Below, piece after piece: positions 42,356 through 55,250 of a DNA stretch of 64,000 bases. The first letter of the stretch is position 1. Each line of letters opens with the position of its first letter. The notes beneath the pieces were generated by a model, which did no database searches, was not told where the DNA came from, and saw only the letters and a program-made list of their open reading frames with translations. The DNA lies in contig OU964930.1 in assembly GCA_918807975.1 (NCBI GenBank), forward strand, positions 18,532,372 to 18,596,371. Reading direction: 5' to 3'. Origin of the DNA: Aplidium turbinatum. Its lineage: Eukaryota; Chordata; Ascidiacea; Aplousobranchia; Polyclinidae. Position numbers and translations under genes: made by a program.

Positions 42356-44918
42356 CTGTAGCCTATGACAATAAAGTTTGCAGTTTTCTTTTTCTTTTTT
42401 TTTAATTGGACTAAAAAGTAAAAAACATTCCAACAATGCGCTAATTACATTAGTAACCTCTTTTGAAGTTTCATAATACACAACTGATGTAATGCCTATT
42501 TTCTTTCTGTAACTTTCTCAAAGCATTGCTTAAAATTTCCAATGATGCAATTTTATTTTTCACTGGTGGTGCATACCATGCATAGTTTCGCCATGCTGTA
42601 GTTATTTTGTGCTTTGTGTGACGTAGAATACGTAACCGCAATCTCAAAACCTACGTAAAACTATTTGTAACGTAATGAGAAGATGACCCGAAGAATGCGT
42701 AATAATAGAAAATCGATTTCTCTTATCCGCAAGCGCCGGTTGCTGCTTGCAAATAATTTTCAGCAGCAGTTTCATTGGCGGTCGTGCTTCTACTATGCTA
42801 TATCTGCAATTCACTATAGTTTGCTGCAATCTAGTTTAGTGTGCGGAAAGGCACAAAGTACAACTTTTGCGTTGAAACTGTTTTCAAAAGTGATTTTGAA
42901 TTGATAAATGAATGGCTGCATCATAAATGTATAAAACTAAGCAACAACGCAGCTCTTGTCGTGTCAATGATGACGTTATGGTAGAGGAGAGCGTTTTCTA
43001 AATGAACAGTTTTGCCTCTGTCTCGGTCAAAATCTTACTATTCTAGGCCCACGTCGCTACACTTAAGACAATAGCTACAATACTTATAAGATAAATTGGA
43101 AGATGAAAGCAGAAACATATTAATAACTTAGGTTAGTTCATTTATGGGCTTCATTGCTTGTAATACAAAATTTTGAAATATATTCTAACCATAATTTGCG
43201 TGACATTCATACAACACTGCGTAAGAGTTGAGCTACTTGAAATCAAACAGGAGACATTAAAAACTCAATTTCGAACGAACGTTCAAACTGTGTTAAATTA
43301 CGCATTACGCGGGGGATCGGTAAATGAATTTGATTTTAAGGTCCGGTTTTGGCTTTTTGGCATACATTCCAATCGTTATGGTTGAGTTGACAACAGATTT
43401 GTCAGAAAATAAACACCTTGCTGTTGTGATGCGTCTTTTAACAAGTGCTTTCGCACTTTAAAATGTTTTTTAACTAGTTGAGTTTGTATGTCAAGTTACA
43501 AAACCTCCTTTTATGAACCAATTTCAAATTTCCATTTTAAGTATCTGATTTGTCTTGGTCTCGTTTAGATTGAAAACACGGACTGGAGTTGAAACTTGTT
43601 GTATGACAAAATAACTATCTTAAAAAGTTAACTGGCTATATTGTGTAACTTAGGTCAAAGATTTTTCTGTTGCATTTCAAATCGTAAAAACAATTTAGTA
43701 AATTTAAAATCCATGCTTGTTTGGTGAGCAGTGAGCGTAATAGTCTACTGTAACTGAGGCACGCAGTTTTACAACTGAAAATATTGCACGAGATATGAAA
43801 ACACCTCAGGGGAATTTATAAAAGCATGTTTTCATCTAACTTTGACACGCGAAGTTCTTGGAACTGCTAACCCCTTTTAGCATGTTGCCTGGAGATGTAC
43901 AAATTGTTCACGTTCCATGCCGGTTAAGACGGTAAAGGTATGATAATATTGCTTTGTGTCAAAACTGCTGCAATTTTGTAAACTTTGTTGCTAGAAACAA
44001 ATAGACATGACTTCAAAAAATAAGTATTTTTTCTCAAAAGCATTCTGTAATGTCATATAGGCTACCAATGATATAAAATAGCGTAAATTAATTTAATGCA
44101 TACATCAGTCAACATTGCCTTGGGCAACGGCAGAACCTTTGTTTTGTCAACGTAACTGCGTTGACGCAAAAAGGTCAAGTTGAAAGCTTGGAGCTTTTGT
44201 AATCTTTAAGTTAAAATTCGAACATTTTTAACGAGATTACTTACGATTTACGATCTCGGGAACCTAACAAACAACGGCGGCTTACAATGGACTGAATATG
44301 GTAGTCTGCCACACTACGAGTTATTTACAAATACATTTGCATTCATTTGGTTATTACAACTGTCTACAACTCTACATTTTTCTTCACATTTTAAGGCTTG
44401 ATTAAATGAAAGTAACATATTTTACTTCTTGCTTTTATAAATATAACCTCCCTATATTGTATAACTGGGTAAAATATATGATTTTTTTGATTAATGAAGT
44501 AAAAACATCAAAATTTAATAGTTTGTTAGTAACCCATTTAATTGATTCAAAGATAGGCGTACACTACAGAGCCTTTTACTGAAAGATATCTTTGAAGCCA
44601 TAGTTATCCAATCTATCAATGGGATAATGGCAATGAGCTTAATCATTTTTTATTTAGCTCCATTGTGATCATACAATATTACGAAACTGCAGATGCAGAG
44701 AAGTGACATAAAAACAGCCGGAAGCAGCAAAAGAGACATCATCTTAATATAATCGAGTCAATTGCTCTTAACTCAGTGTCTTGCATAAACACAGCCGAGT
44801 GCTTTGGAGCGCTATCTTTTAACGACGTCCTTTTGAACAAGAACTCTCACACCTCGGCTCAAATCTATTACTTTTGTTAACTGGATGATGTGTTATTGCA
44901 GTGGCAAAAATTAGTCAG

Positions 44919-45190
44919 AGTGATTTTGGCGTGTCCGAAGTTGGATTCGGAGTCTTTTTCTTTTTTCTTCTTTTTTTCTTTCGTGCAAAGCTCAGAGTTC
45001 AAGATGGATTCGGAGTCGAAGTCGGCCAGTTATATACCGAGGAGTCCGAATCGGATTTTTTATCGACTCCACAGCCCTGTCAGGGTTGTGGAGTCGGAGT
45101 CAGGGGGATTTTGGCGTGTCCGGAGTTGAAGTTAGAGTCAAGCCAGCCACCCAAGAGTCGGAGTCGTATATTTTTTGACAGACCCCATAC
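44919..45190 (+). repeat. Two head-to-tail MITEs with 'ggagtcggagtc' ends
   Basis: The left copy ends CGACTCCACAGCCCTG at 45079. A single T follows, and the right copy begins CAGGGTTGTGGAGTCGGAGT at 45081. The internal block 'gattttggcgtgtccg' occurs in both (about 44922 and 45107) in the same orientation. CAGGG...GGAGTCGGAGTC ends are a widespread MITE signature. The outer ends are not clear. Confidence 0.65.
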
Positions 45191-46340
45191 AGACCCGGTG
45201 TTTTGGAGTTCACGTTATGTGTTCTTGTTTCCAGCTGTTAATGATAGGCCTATATGTAGAATTTAGTAAACTCAATTAAATAATAACTTCATTGTTAAAA
45301 TTTAAATGATCGGTCAGTTAGTAGTTATTCATTTTGAAAAACTTTTCAAGGTGATGTTGGAAGCAAGGTTGGGGAATAACTTAAATTCTAATTTCAATTG
45401 GGATTCAAGTTTAAAGGCAAGGCTTTCTCCTACACGAGTTGATTTTTCAGCAAATATTTTTGAAACTGTTTAATCTCACTTTGCACCAGCTAAACTCGGA
45501 TTTTAGATTTCATTTAATCATTTTTGATTGATAAGCGAGGTAAGTTTTACTGCACCAAAATTTCATACTGGAAAACTACTTTTATTTCGGCTGGTTACGA
45601 CAACATAGATAGATAGCGCAGAATGTTATTTTTATATGTCAGTCAAACTCTTGTACACAGGAGCATATATATATATTTTGTAATACAGGACTTTTATAAG
45701 TGGTTCATTATTATGAGCTCTTGACAGGACATGACTATATTTTATAATAGAGAATAATGGTTTTTTAAGTGTCTAAGAACGATGATAATTTGCTTGCATT
45801 TCATTGTGGTTTCCTCTATCGATAAATAATGATTTAATTACCGCTTGAAATAAGGTAGCCTACGATTGTTTGAGTTGGCAATCACGTTTTATTGCAAATC
45901 AATTTAACGAAAAGCAACTTTTTTAATATTTGGCATCATCATTTCAGTGATAGGCATAATTAATCGTCATCATCTACATTCTATAATAAGTGATTCTTAA
46001 AACGTGTTGTGGAGGCCATCTTCCAGTATCTTCATGACCAGACGATGACAGTGATGTGGTGGAGATTCTGCATATATTTGACGTAATAGACCGGCTTCAC
46101 ATTGCTTGGGATGAATGTTGATTTCCTGTAATTGTTGAAAAGATCAAGATTTGCATCAAAACGTAGCCTACATTTTATTTATAACAAAAAAATCATAAGT
46201 TATTATATATATAATTGATTTTCTTCAAAACAAGCAAAAATAGATGAATGATAGGCCTATTCTGTTTTTATGTTATGGTTATGAACATTTTCCAGTTGAA
46301 ACTATTAAACTATCTTTCTTCCACTCCAGAAGGTTTGTGC

Positions 46341-46563
46341 CAGTGACGTAGCTCGAAAAAAATTTAGGAGGCAAAAGCAACTGTTGGGGGGGATATTGTA
46401 ATAATATTTCAAATAAAGACATTCTTTTAAAATATGCAGCCAAACATTTCTAAAAGATCATTCAACATGTAATCAAATATAATCAAAATGTTGTAATAGT
46501 GTTAAAAACTTATTTTTTGGATCATTGCTCTCCCCAAGCCCCCCTCCTATGCCCACGTTCCTG
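46341..46563. mobile_element. Probable MITE, degraded
   Basis: The left end is CAGTGACGTAGCTCG and the right end GCCCACGTTCCTG. Inside lie 'ggggggga' and 'cccccctcc' blocks. The flanks gtttgtgc and atttgtat match at only 5 of 8, so the duplication is weak. Confidence 0.5.
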
Positions 46564-48859
46564 ATTTGTATGCTTATGTCGGTTGGCCATAAAACACTCA
46601 AGCAATTGGACTGGTCACTTATTGTCTGAGCAAAACCTCAATTACTTTATTACTTTATTGAATATGATGCAACTAATTATGACATCATTGCTCGTGGTTT
46701 GCTTACGTTGACAAGCTGCGGGTAGAAGATAATAATTATATTCGGTGCGTAAATATTTTAAATTGTACTAAACTTTACGTAGATGTGAGCATATCTGGCA
46801 ACATCATCTGCATACTTGTTAACAAAAAGAGAGAAGGTTTGATAACTTGTAATAGGTAATGACGACATGATTAAAAATGATGTAAATCTATATCATTGTT
46901 TCTGTGATGTCTCACTTTAAAGATCATCACTGCATTATATCTTGCAATATTCCGTTTTTAACATCATTTGGGACATGTAAAGAAGATAAATCGATCTATG
47001 GCAAAGCAAAGCCGGTCCAAGCTTTACCATAAACGCTTCGAATTTGTAGCTTTCATGCGAGGCATTGTATAATTGGTTACTTCGGTCTTGCGTCTTTCAC
47101 ATTCCGAATTTTTTTGTGCATTTAGAATAGCCCAGTTGTAATATTATAGCATGCGATTTTAAAGTAAGGCTTCCATACAATCTACAGCACAAATGTTTAC
47201 CACGAATCTACGATAGCTAAACTTCAATGTTGAAAATAGGTATGTAGCCTAACAGCAGATAGTATGACGTTCATAATAAGAGTTTTATAGGAAAGAATTG
47301 CTATGTAAATTGTTCGGATGCCATTTAGTTTATTTTGCACTGAACCGGCAGTTTCTTTCCAAAAAAATTTAAACCAATGGCTGAAAGCCCCTCTGGGCAG
47401 GTCTTCAAATAATGAGAAAGATCTTTCACGCTTGTTCGAGCTACATGTTCGCCGCCTATGCCGTAATCGCAGAAGATATCTATCTATTTACGTAGGGTTC
47501 CGCTTAGCATTTTTATAGCGTGAAACAAATTTTTAGACTGCTTGACAAACCTCGGTTAATATCTTTGCCCTCAGCTGAAAGCAGATGGTTATTTTTGGTT
47601 GATAACAATGTACTGTAGTACAAATATTCAGTCGAAAAGTTTTTTTACAAAATTTTAACTTTAGTAAAATTTTACAACAGAGTAAAAACTATAAACCGAC
47701 AACTAATGCAGCTTTAAAACATGTTTTGAGACAACAATATAATCCCACGCAGATTTTCATACTGATTGAAATCCAATTTTTGTTTGGTTGATAAAAACCT
47801 GGCGTTTTAGAGATACTGTTATGATATTTAAATACAAAACTTTGGACTGTGAAGCAAGGTTCAACTACAGCCTACACAAATGTTAAACTTTATTTTGCAC
47901 CAGCTTTGACTACAGAATATCGACAAATTCGGTCATAAAAAAAAAAGGACAATTTTGTAAGAGAAAATGTATTTAAACTGTTTGATATCTTTGACACTTT
48001 AAAAATACTGTTATTTAGTTGTGGATTTCCTTGTCAGTTTCACGTATGTCTTTTGAAAGAAAATTTGTTTATAAGCGTTTTAATTTGTTGGGTTTATCAG
48101 AATGCTTCCCAATGAACATAAACTTTGCTATAGACCAATACTCCAATAGCCATAAGATGTCAATGTCATGCATTGCAATAAAAAGACTTGGCCGCAGACA
48201 AGCGACTTTATCTTCTGCTTTGGTACAGTCTGTGTCTGTACCAACTGGAGATGTCGCACCAAGCGCTCCCCAGCGTAAGTGACATAATCTTGAGCCCCAT
48301 TTGCCAGCTGCATTGAAAAGCTATGATCACATGAATTTCTATCTTTACAATGTTTTCTTAACCCTCTTTTTTACCAAAAGAATTTTGGCATAATATTGGC
48401 TAAGATTTTCCAAAACTTACTATTTCAGAATTTCAAAAACTTTGTTGGTTCTGAAAGAAAAGTTTTGTTTTGGTTTAGTTTTCAAGAAAAAAACATGGTT
48501 TTAAAAAACTCGAAACGAAAACGAAACTCAAACTAAAGGTTTTCATTTATGTAGACTTCCAAATGCTTGGCATTGATAATGATATATTTTGAAGAAAAGT
48601 TAAAATAGCCTACCTTGCTTTTCGATGAAAAATATTTTTAAACAACTTTGATATCACGCTACTAAACGTTTTGCATTGAAGAAACACTTGGCCGGTTCGT
48701 GTTTAAAATTCCTACAAGCAACCTGCAAGTGTAAATCCATTTGAAACTTGAAATTTTTTTAAAGTATTAATAATTTTAACAAATTTCTTCACATTCTTTA
48801 TTCGATGCAGGCTTTGACTGTTACGTAACCCTGTTGCTCTATTGTTATACGTTCTAGTT

Positions 48860-49594
48860 CAGTGGTTCTCAACCTTTTTGTTTTGGCGGACCCCTTTTGG
48901 TACCTTCGAAGCGGTCGCGGACCCCCAAAAAAATTTTATCTGAAATTTTGGTATATCGCTTTTCCTATAATTATAATGGAATCAAATGTTTTATGAGTTT
49001 CGAAACGACACACTTAAAAGAATTTGGTGAACTCGCGACACACTTATGACTATTGTGACATTAGAGAAATTATGTTATGAGCTTTATGTTGGCACATCAA
49101 AAATCAGTAGGCTATATAATCTATAATTATGTTGATTTGATGTTTTTCTATAAATTTTATCAAAAACCAATAGAATTTTGCGACCGTTACAAACAATTTC
49201 TTCCTTTTTTCGTTTCTAATCAATATTAATTCGTTATAATCTTGTCATCGCAAAACTGTGAGTGGTGATAGACTGCTGACCAACGTTTGTATTTTTAAGT
49301 TAAGCATTGACCAATAGACTACTGTCTCAAAAAAATTAAGTTGAACATAGCCTTATTAAAAAATTAATTCATTTATATGATATTTTTTTAGTTAGAAACC
49401 AAACCTTTGAAGTTTCAAAGGACATCGCACAAGTTCGTTGAGAAGTATAGTTTGAAAATCACGGTAGCCTAATACACAAATAAAGCACAACCAACCAATT
49501 TTTACATTTCGTAATTTATCAATCATGCTGCAAACTCGCAAGCTTTCACGGACCCCCTGAAATCGCTTCGCGGACCCCCAGTTGAGAACCACTG
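48860..49594. mobile_element. hAT non-autonomous element with 8-bp TSD
   Basis: The ends are CAGTGGTTCTCAACCTTTTT and CAGTTGAGAACCACTG. A perfect duplication, ttctagtt, lies at 48852-48859 and 49595-49602. 'gcggaccccc' blocks lie near both ends. I recognise no transposase fragment in the 735 bp. Confidence 0.93.
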
Positions 49595-49812
49595 TTCTAG
49601 TTAATTCAAAGATGATACTTTTATTGGTAAATACACGCGCTTGTCGATTTACAACATATCTTTGAACTATTTTGAGGCAGCCTGATCATATGTTTACTTA
49701 TTTTTTAGTGATATACTGTGAGTATATATGTCGCAAAAATTACTATGATATCAGCAGATTAGCCCATCTATTAACTGTAGGATTCTATTAACTGTAGATT
49801 CTATTTGAAAAA

Positions 49813-49856
49813 GGCACTAATGATGCTCTACAGTTGTAGAGCGAAATGCATATGCC
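49813..49856 (+). repeat. Hammerhead-ribozyme-like motif, near-complete fold
   Basis: GGCA (49813-49816) and TGCC (49853-49856) form stem I. CTAATGA stands in the CUGANGA core with one extra T. Stem II is a perfect 7 bp, GCTCTAC/GTAGAGC, with loop AGTT. GAAATGCATA then gives GAA plus the palindromic 3-bp stem III ATGCAT and an A before TGCC. The core differs from consensus at the conserved G, so it is probably inactive. Confidence 0.45.
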
Positions 49857-51474
49857 ACAAACAGGGCTCTGCTGATTCTCCATGCATTTTTAATAATAAA
49901 ATACTGAATTGATACTTGATGGAGAATCGCTGGCCTGCTGCTTCTTAGTCAGGAGATCCCTTTTCCTTAATGGAACTCAATAAATATATTAACTGTAGGC
50001 TATGTAAAATACTACTGAGTAAACCGTCATAACTTGGCTACTGACTATGAATAGCCTTGGCTAACCACTTGTAAAACAGAAACACTAAATTCAACGTGAT
50101 ATACAGAACCACCATAGTTGTTTGTGACAAGCAATTGGTTGATTTACTGTGACGACAGTGCAAAGTAAATGATGTAATTACTCTTTTACCACAGCGAAGT
50201 TATGATTCTTAAATTACGTTAAGTTCAAGGTTTCAGAGTAGTTAGGCAACACAAACATTTTAAAACAAACACTTTACAAATTTTAAATAAACAGTATTGC
50301 CTGTGCCCTATCTTTAAATGGCAAACCAGGATGTTATTTCTTCTGGTAAATTATAAACTTGGATAAAAAAGATTGACAACAAGTCGCCTGTTAATCTCAA
50401 TCAATGTCCAAAGCTACTTTGGCCTATTTGATTTGGAATTTGTCAACAGATAAAAGACACAACAACTAAAAACTAGGTAGACCTATATCAGGTAGGCCTA
50501 AAAGGGAAATGGGCTAAATAAATAAACCGTTTCCCACAATAATTAAAAAAAAACTTTAAACCTGTTTTCAAAAATTAAAAAAAATAACTTGCTTGGTCCT
50601 TTTTGTAGATGTTTGGATGCTTTTTCATTACTGATCCAATGTAAGAAACTGGCATTTAACAGCGTTTTTGAGAAAATGTACTAAATTATGAAATTCATTA
50701 CATCGATAACAAGTTTAGGATTTTTTCAAACTAAAATTTTTGCTCTTATTGCTTCAAAACTCTTTCTACATTTGCAAAATCATTATTCTCAGCATTCTGC
50801 CTGTTATTCAATTTGACAAAAACATGACATTCTATACTTGATTTATATTTTTAAAAAACTCTTTTTTCGTCTTGGAAGTAACAATATTATTTTATGTACT
50901 ATTGCCTAATCCAATAACTCAAACTATTTTTATTTTCGTATGCTATGATTCCAAACTTATAACTATCAAGGTAAGGAGCGTTTGTATTTTTCAGTTTTGT
51001 TTGAAAATGTTGCGTAAAAATTAAATGTTTGATGATTATTCAAGAGCAAACAGTTCTAGGTAAAATTAATCACAACACTTTTAAAAAGTTTTATCGCAGA
51101 AAATGTGAACGCCATTTTGAAAAATTATCATAAGACCGTAATTCAGTTTTGTCTTCATCGGTGGCGCTGCGACAGCCATTTTGAAGATAATTTTTATTTG
51201 TCTTATAACTTACGCTTTATGTTTAAGTGTGCACCGGATAAAAAGCAAAATTAGCCTAGTTAGCATAAAACCAAAGATGATTCGTAGCTATTTTAAGCTG
51301 AGATAAACTTACAATTAAGTCTACCAGGCTTTCAAAATAAACATAAATATGAGATGTGAGACCAAGAATAGCAACCTCAATGACAAACGAAGTTTTTGGA
51401 TCTCAAAAATATTGTTCAAGTCACTTGCTTAGCAAAGTTCCCCAGACAGCAAATTCTGTCATTTTACATTGATT

Positions 51475-51615
51475 CGACGTCTGCAGAGGTTAAAACAATG
51501 TGAAAAAGACGGATTTTGCTGCCTCGGGTTGCGTGAGCCTGACAGAGACGCAAAAGATGTCGGTTCAACGTCCATGAGCTGCCGCGTTTGAGAAGTGCAC
51601 TGCAGGACTCAATAA
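51475..51615. repeat. Dispersed repeat, copy 1 (partner 56157-56305)
   Basis: Shared landmarks are 'cgacgtctgcaga' / 'caacgtctgcaga', 'acaatgtgaaaaagacgg' / 'tcaatacaaaaagacgg' and a later 'ctcaataacatg' / 'ctctaataacgtg'. The minus-strand 100-codon frame across it (51464-51766) has no partner frame in copy 2, so it is not treated as a gene. Confidence 0.45.
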
Positions 51616-53435
51616 CATGTTTTAAAATCAATACAAAGATTGACTTTTTTACACTCCTTGTACTTTCTTCTATAAGAGTCCAAATCGACAGAGGGTTTAT
51701 TTTCCGATATTTTAGTAAAGATGGTCTAATGCTCTTGTTTTGGTTGTTTAAATGTTTATACATCACATAGCTTTATATCACATATAACATTTTGCTAACA
51801 TTGTTGTATTGCGTTATGCACGTTTGACAAAATATGTCATATCTGACGTCAAAGGAGGGGGAGGGTAGCAAAGAATAAAATGGCGTCATATGACATTAAA
51901 AACAACCCTGCAAATTTTCATCTCCACTTTCTGCATACCAGCTGTGGTACCAAACTGTTGCCTGCTCATTGCGAATTAGATTTTGAAAAAAAACTATAGC
52001 TAGGTTATCTATTCCTTGAAGATAGTGCCTGTCAAGACCTGTATGTTTGAGGGATGCATAGCCAGCTAGTAGGAAGACGTTAAAAACTCAAACAAAGAGA
52101 AACAAATTACATAATCATTTCTTGTGATTCAGCATCTATTTTTGAAGAACAAGCTTATTTTCAAAGCATAGTAGGCGAATATTAGTTTCCAGTCAATTGA
52201 TAGGCTTTGTCTATTTATGGAAAATAAAGTCTTGATTTTCTAAGGGTAGATTCAAAGTCGTCAACTGCCACATGTTGTATATTTTTGAATACCACAGAAA
52301 CAAAACTGCTATTATATCTTTTTTACAAAATTGAAATTGTTTTGCTTCAAGATTAAGTATGGGGTCTTAGCGCATCAAACAGATGCGCATTCGATGATCG
52401 GGTGCTGATGCAAACGTTATAAAAAAACAAACGAAAAATTTGTTGAATGGATGAACCAAATTATTATTCAAACTATTTTTCTTTATTTTTAAACGTCATT
52501 AGACATCCAATATTAAAGCATAGGCTAGCAGGATTGTAGATCTGCAGCATAACACTTCTTACTTTCCACTGAGTGAAGTAAGCGCTGTGTAACTTATATG
52601 TATAAGTTTTTTGTTGCTTGAACTTTAAAGCATGGATGAATCAGACAGTTTTCAAAAAAAGTACAATGCTGTATTTACGTACGTGCATTAAAATGTGTGG
52701 GACAAGTTACAATGAAGTGAATCATCATACAGCGTTTCCGTTTGAATTTTTGCTTTGGCACATGTAAACGTCTAGTTAGGATTGTGTCGTGGTTAAATCG
52801 AATTGTAATGTTTGATTATGTTCTAAGGAACACCGCAAACGGATAAAAATATCTGTAGGCTGACAGTTGAATATTATTAGACTGAAACAAGTAGGCTTAG
52901 TTAAAACCAGGAGGCAATGAGAATCGTTTTTTTTTTCAGAAACATACAACAAAAAAGCTAGGCAGGTATTTTTTAAACGAAATAATTTTAAAGAAAATAC
53001 TGCACTTTTTTTAACAAAAAGGAATTACTTTGTGCAGTATCATATAAGCTCAACCTTATACAAACAATGTACCAACCGCATCATGTTCTTTGCATCCGAA
53101 AGATTAAGAATCTTTAAATTAGTATAATTTTGCTCAAAATTAAAAAAACTTCAAACATGGATTTAAGTTTTAAAAATGCAAATTGATGATGTAAACTTTA
53201 TTTTGAAAAACTACAAAAATGAATATGCCTTAAGATTAACAAAACTGCCAACAACAGCTAGGCAACCATACGTACGTAAAAAAAAGAAATAGCTTATCCC
53301 AAAACACCATACTTTGTTACCGGTAATAAAAATCGAGTTAAAAGTCATGGCTTTAATTTTGCGAAATCTACATCACTTATAAACTGACAAAGGTCACTTA
53401 TTTATTTCAGTCACAGCGCTCTTTTCTAACATCTC

Positions 53436-53508
53436 ATCCTGGTGTCGAACCAGGGTCGTATGATTAAGAACCCAGCAAATTATTCACTTTAACATTCCAC
53501 CACGTCAA
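53436..53508 (-). repeat. tRNA-like fragment (SINE relic)
   Basis: On the minus strand, 'cctggttcgacaccagg' gives a perfect T-arm-like hairpin (5-bp stem). Upstream, 'ggtggaatgttaaagtg' resembles a D arm. An anticodon stem and acceptor stem do not form, so a working tRNA is unlikely. Confidence 0.4.
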
Positions 53509-54911
53509 CTCAAAAACAACTTCTTAAACAGTTTAGTAACAACTACCGCAAAAGCAGAGCCAGGCAAATGTCAAGATGTGTGGTGCAACTTATGAATCAT
53601 CCACCTATTTCAATGTCCGCCACCTGAAACGCAGGCTTTTCTATATGCTGCCAAGGAGAAAGTTTTAACAGTGTTGGCTGCTTGTTTTCTGGTGTAAATG
53701 AAAAAGATTATGATTAAAATTAACTTGCAGCAACATCACGTGAAGAGTTGTTTATGATAGATAAAAATATACACTATTCATAATAATTCAAACGGAAATG
53801 TGGTTTGAAGAGGCGTTGTTCATTATATTGGTCTAACTTGTCTATAACGAAGAACATTGTTTTACTGTGTGTGTTACTTGTTGGTCCAATGTAAGCTATT
53901 AACAATTGATTTTACCTTTATAAACCTAAGAATTGCTTGGTTTAATCATTTTATTTAGGATCTGGTATAAGATGCAAAATAAGAAGACTAGAAAACTTTC
54001 TGAAGCTTTTGATACAACGTGTAAAGTTAGTTTGAAGTTATCCATTCTGACTTGTGAAAACACATACTGCCCATGTCCAAAAAGGAAGACAAACATAACG
54101 TAGGCTATTGGTAACATGTGCAAAATTCTATAAAGATGTTGTTCTTCAAATGTGCGTTTATCCTATTTTCAATTTTGGTAAAGAAGTGATTTGTCCAAGC
54201 ATGGTTATCAGATTTCTTCTCAAAAGAGCCAGTCATTCTTTATAAGAATGCAGCAACACTTTTGAACAATATGAAAATTTATTTTACCTTACAACTGATG
54301 GAACTTCCGCAACAACTAAATCACATAATTAATGGAAATAGATGTGTGATGTCTTACCCAGATAACCAATCAGTCATTTTTACGTTAATTAACGTGTTGT
54401 GCAAGTTAGATATGCCGAACCAGGCATAGCCTAACTTATAAAGATCAACGAGGTGGATGCGAAGAGATGAAATAATCTTTCCAGGTAAATATCAGGCGTG
54501 CTCTATTTACTGTATAAGACTTCTGTTTGAAAAATAGCATTTGAAATGTTAACTAAAATTTACTGACAAACTTTTACGTCTTTTTTTAGAAACTCATCAA
54601 ATTAAAAAAGTTGCAAAACTTTTTATAAACTTAATTTTATAAAAACAAATAGTTTTTAAATGTTTGCGCCAACTTAAAGGTCAACTTACAAGCTACAGTA
54701 TAAACAATTTAACAAGTTTTTAATCTAACAGACTAACAAGTTTTTAATCAAAGTTAGGTTAATGATGTTAACTTGTGGAATTTAAATTTATGGAAAAAAT
54801 AAATAAAATTGTAGGCTACGGATACGGTAGCCTATTGTTTTGTTCGATTTTATTATTTTACAATTTGAGTAAAGAGGTAACTTTTTTAAACCATAAACAG
54901 AAATTTTTCTG

Positions 54912-55020
54912 ATAGGCTTGAAAAGGGCCGTATGACTAGCCGAAAACGTTAGCTTATTGTTTTTGTTTTTATAATGTTAAATGTTGTGTTGTTGCTGAGT
55001 TCTGTCTGTTTATGGTTTAT
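54912..55020 (+). repeat. Dispersed short repeat with hammerhead-like fold (plus copy)
   Basis: ATAGGC (54912-54917) pairs with GCTTAT (54952-54957), with one G-T pair, as stem I. A 7-nt TTGAAAA lies where CUGANGA belongs. GGC...GCC is a short stem II. GAAAACGTTA gives GAA, the palindromic mini stem III AACGTT and an A. The tail 'gttgttgctgagttctgtct' and 'gtttatggt' follows, as in 32481-32595. Confidence 0.5.
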
Positions 55021-55233
55021 TATTATTATTTGCAAATATATAAAATAACGTGAAGTAAAAAAAATCTAACGTACAAAAAACAAATTCACTTCCGACGTTA
55101 CAAGATAAAATAACTTGATGATTAAAAAATTCCTATGCGATGATCAGCAGTAGTCACTGCAACATAAGGTCCAGTTGGCCTCACTGACTTGTTTGTCACA
55201 TTAGGTCGATAATGCCGCTAATAAAGTAGATTA

Positions 55234-55250
55234 TAGAGAGAGAGAGAGAG
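55234..55250. repeat. (AG)n microsatellite
   Basis: An uninterrupted run of AG dinucleotides, about eight units, ending before 'tgtggg'. Confidence 0.9.

Larger units (their letters stand above)
42364..48859. other. Gene-free AT-rich region
   Basis: No gene is supported. It has tandem 'ggagtcggagtc' MITEs (44919-45190) and a MITE at 46341-46563. An island at 48150-48310 has slightly higher GC and is open on both strands; I cannot identify it. Confidence 0.5.

Noticed and set aside
44890-45266. Overlapping plus-strand frames rich in ES and GV repeats
   Set aside because: Translations of the 'ggagtc' MITE repeats, open by chance in two frames.
51464-51766. 100-codon minus-strand frame
   Set aside because: Lies over a dispersed repeat whose second copy does not keep the frame.
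53436-53508. Functional tRNA gene
   Set aside because: T arm is good but anticodon and acceptor stems do not form; likewise for 40172-40232 and the SINE heads.
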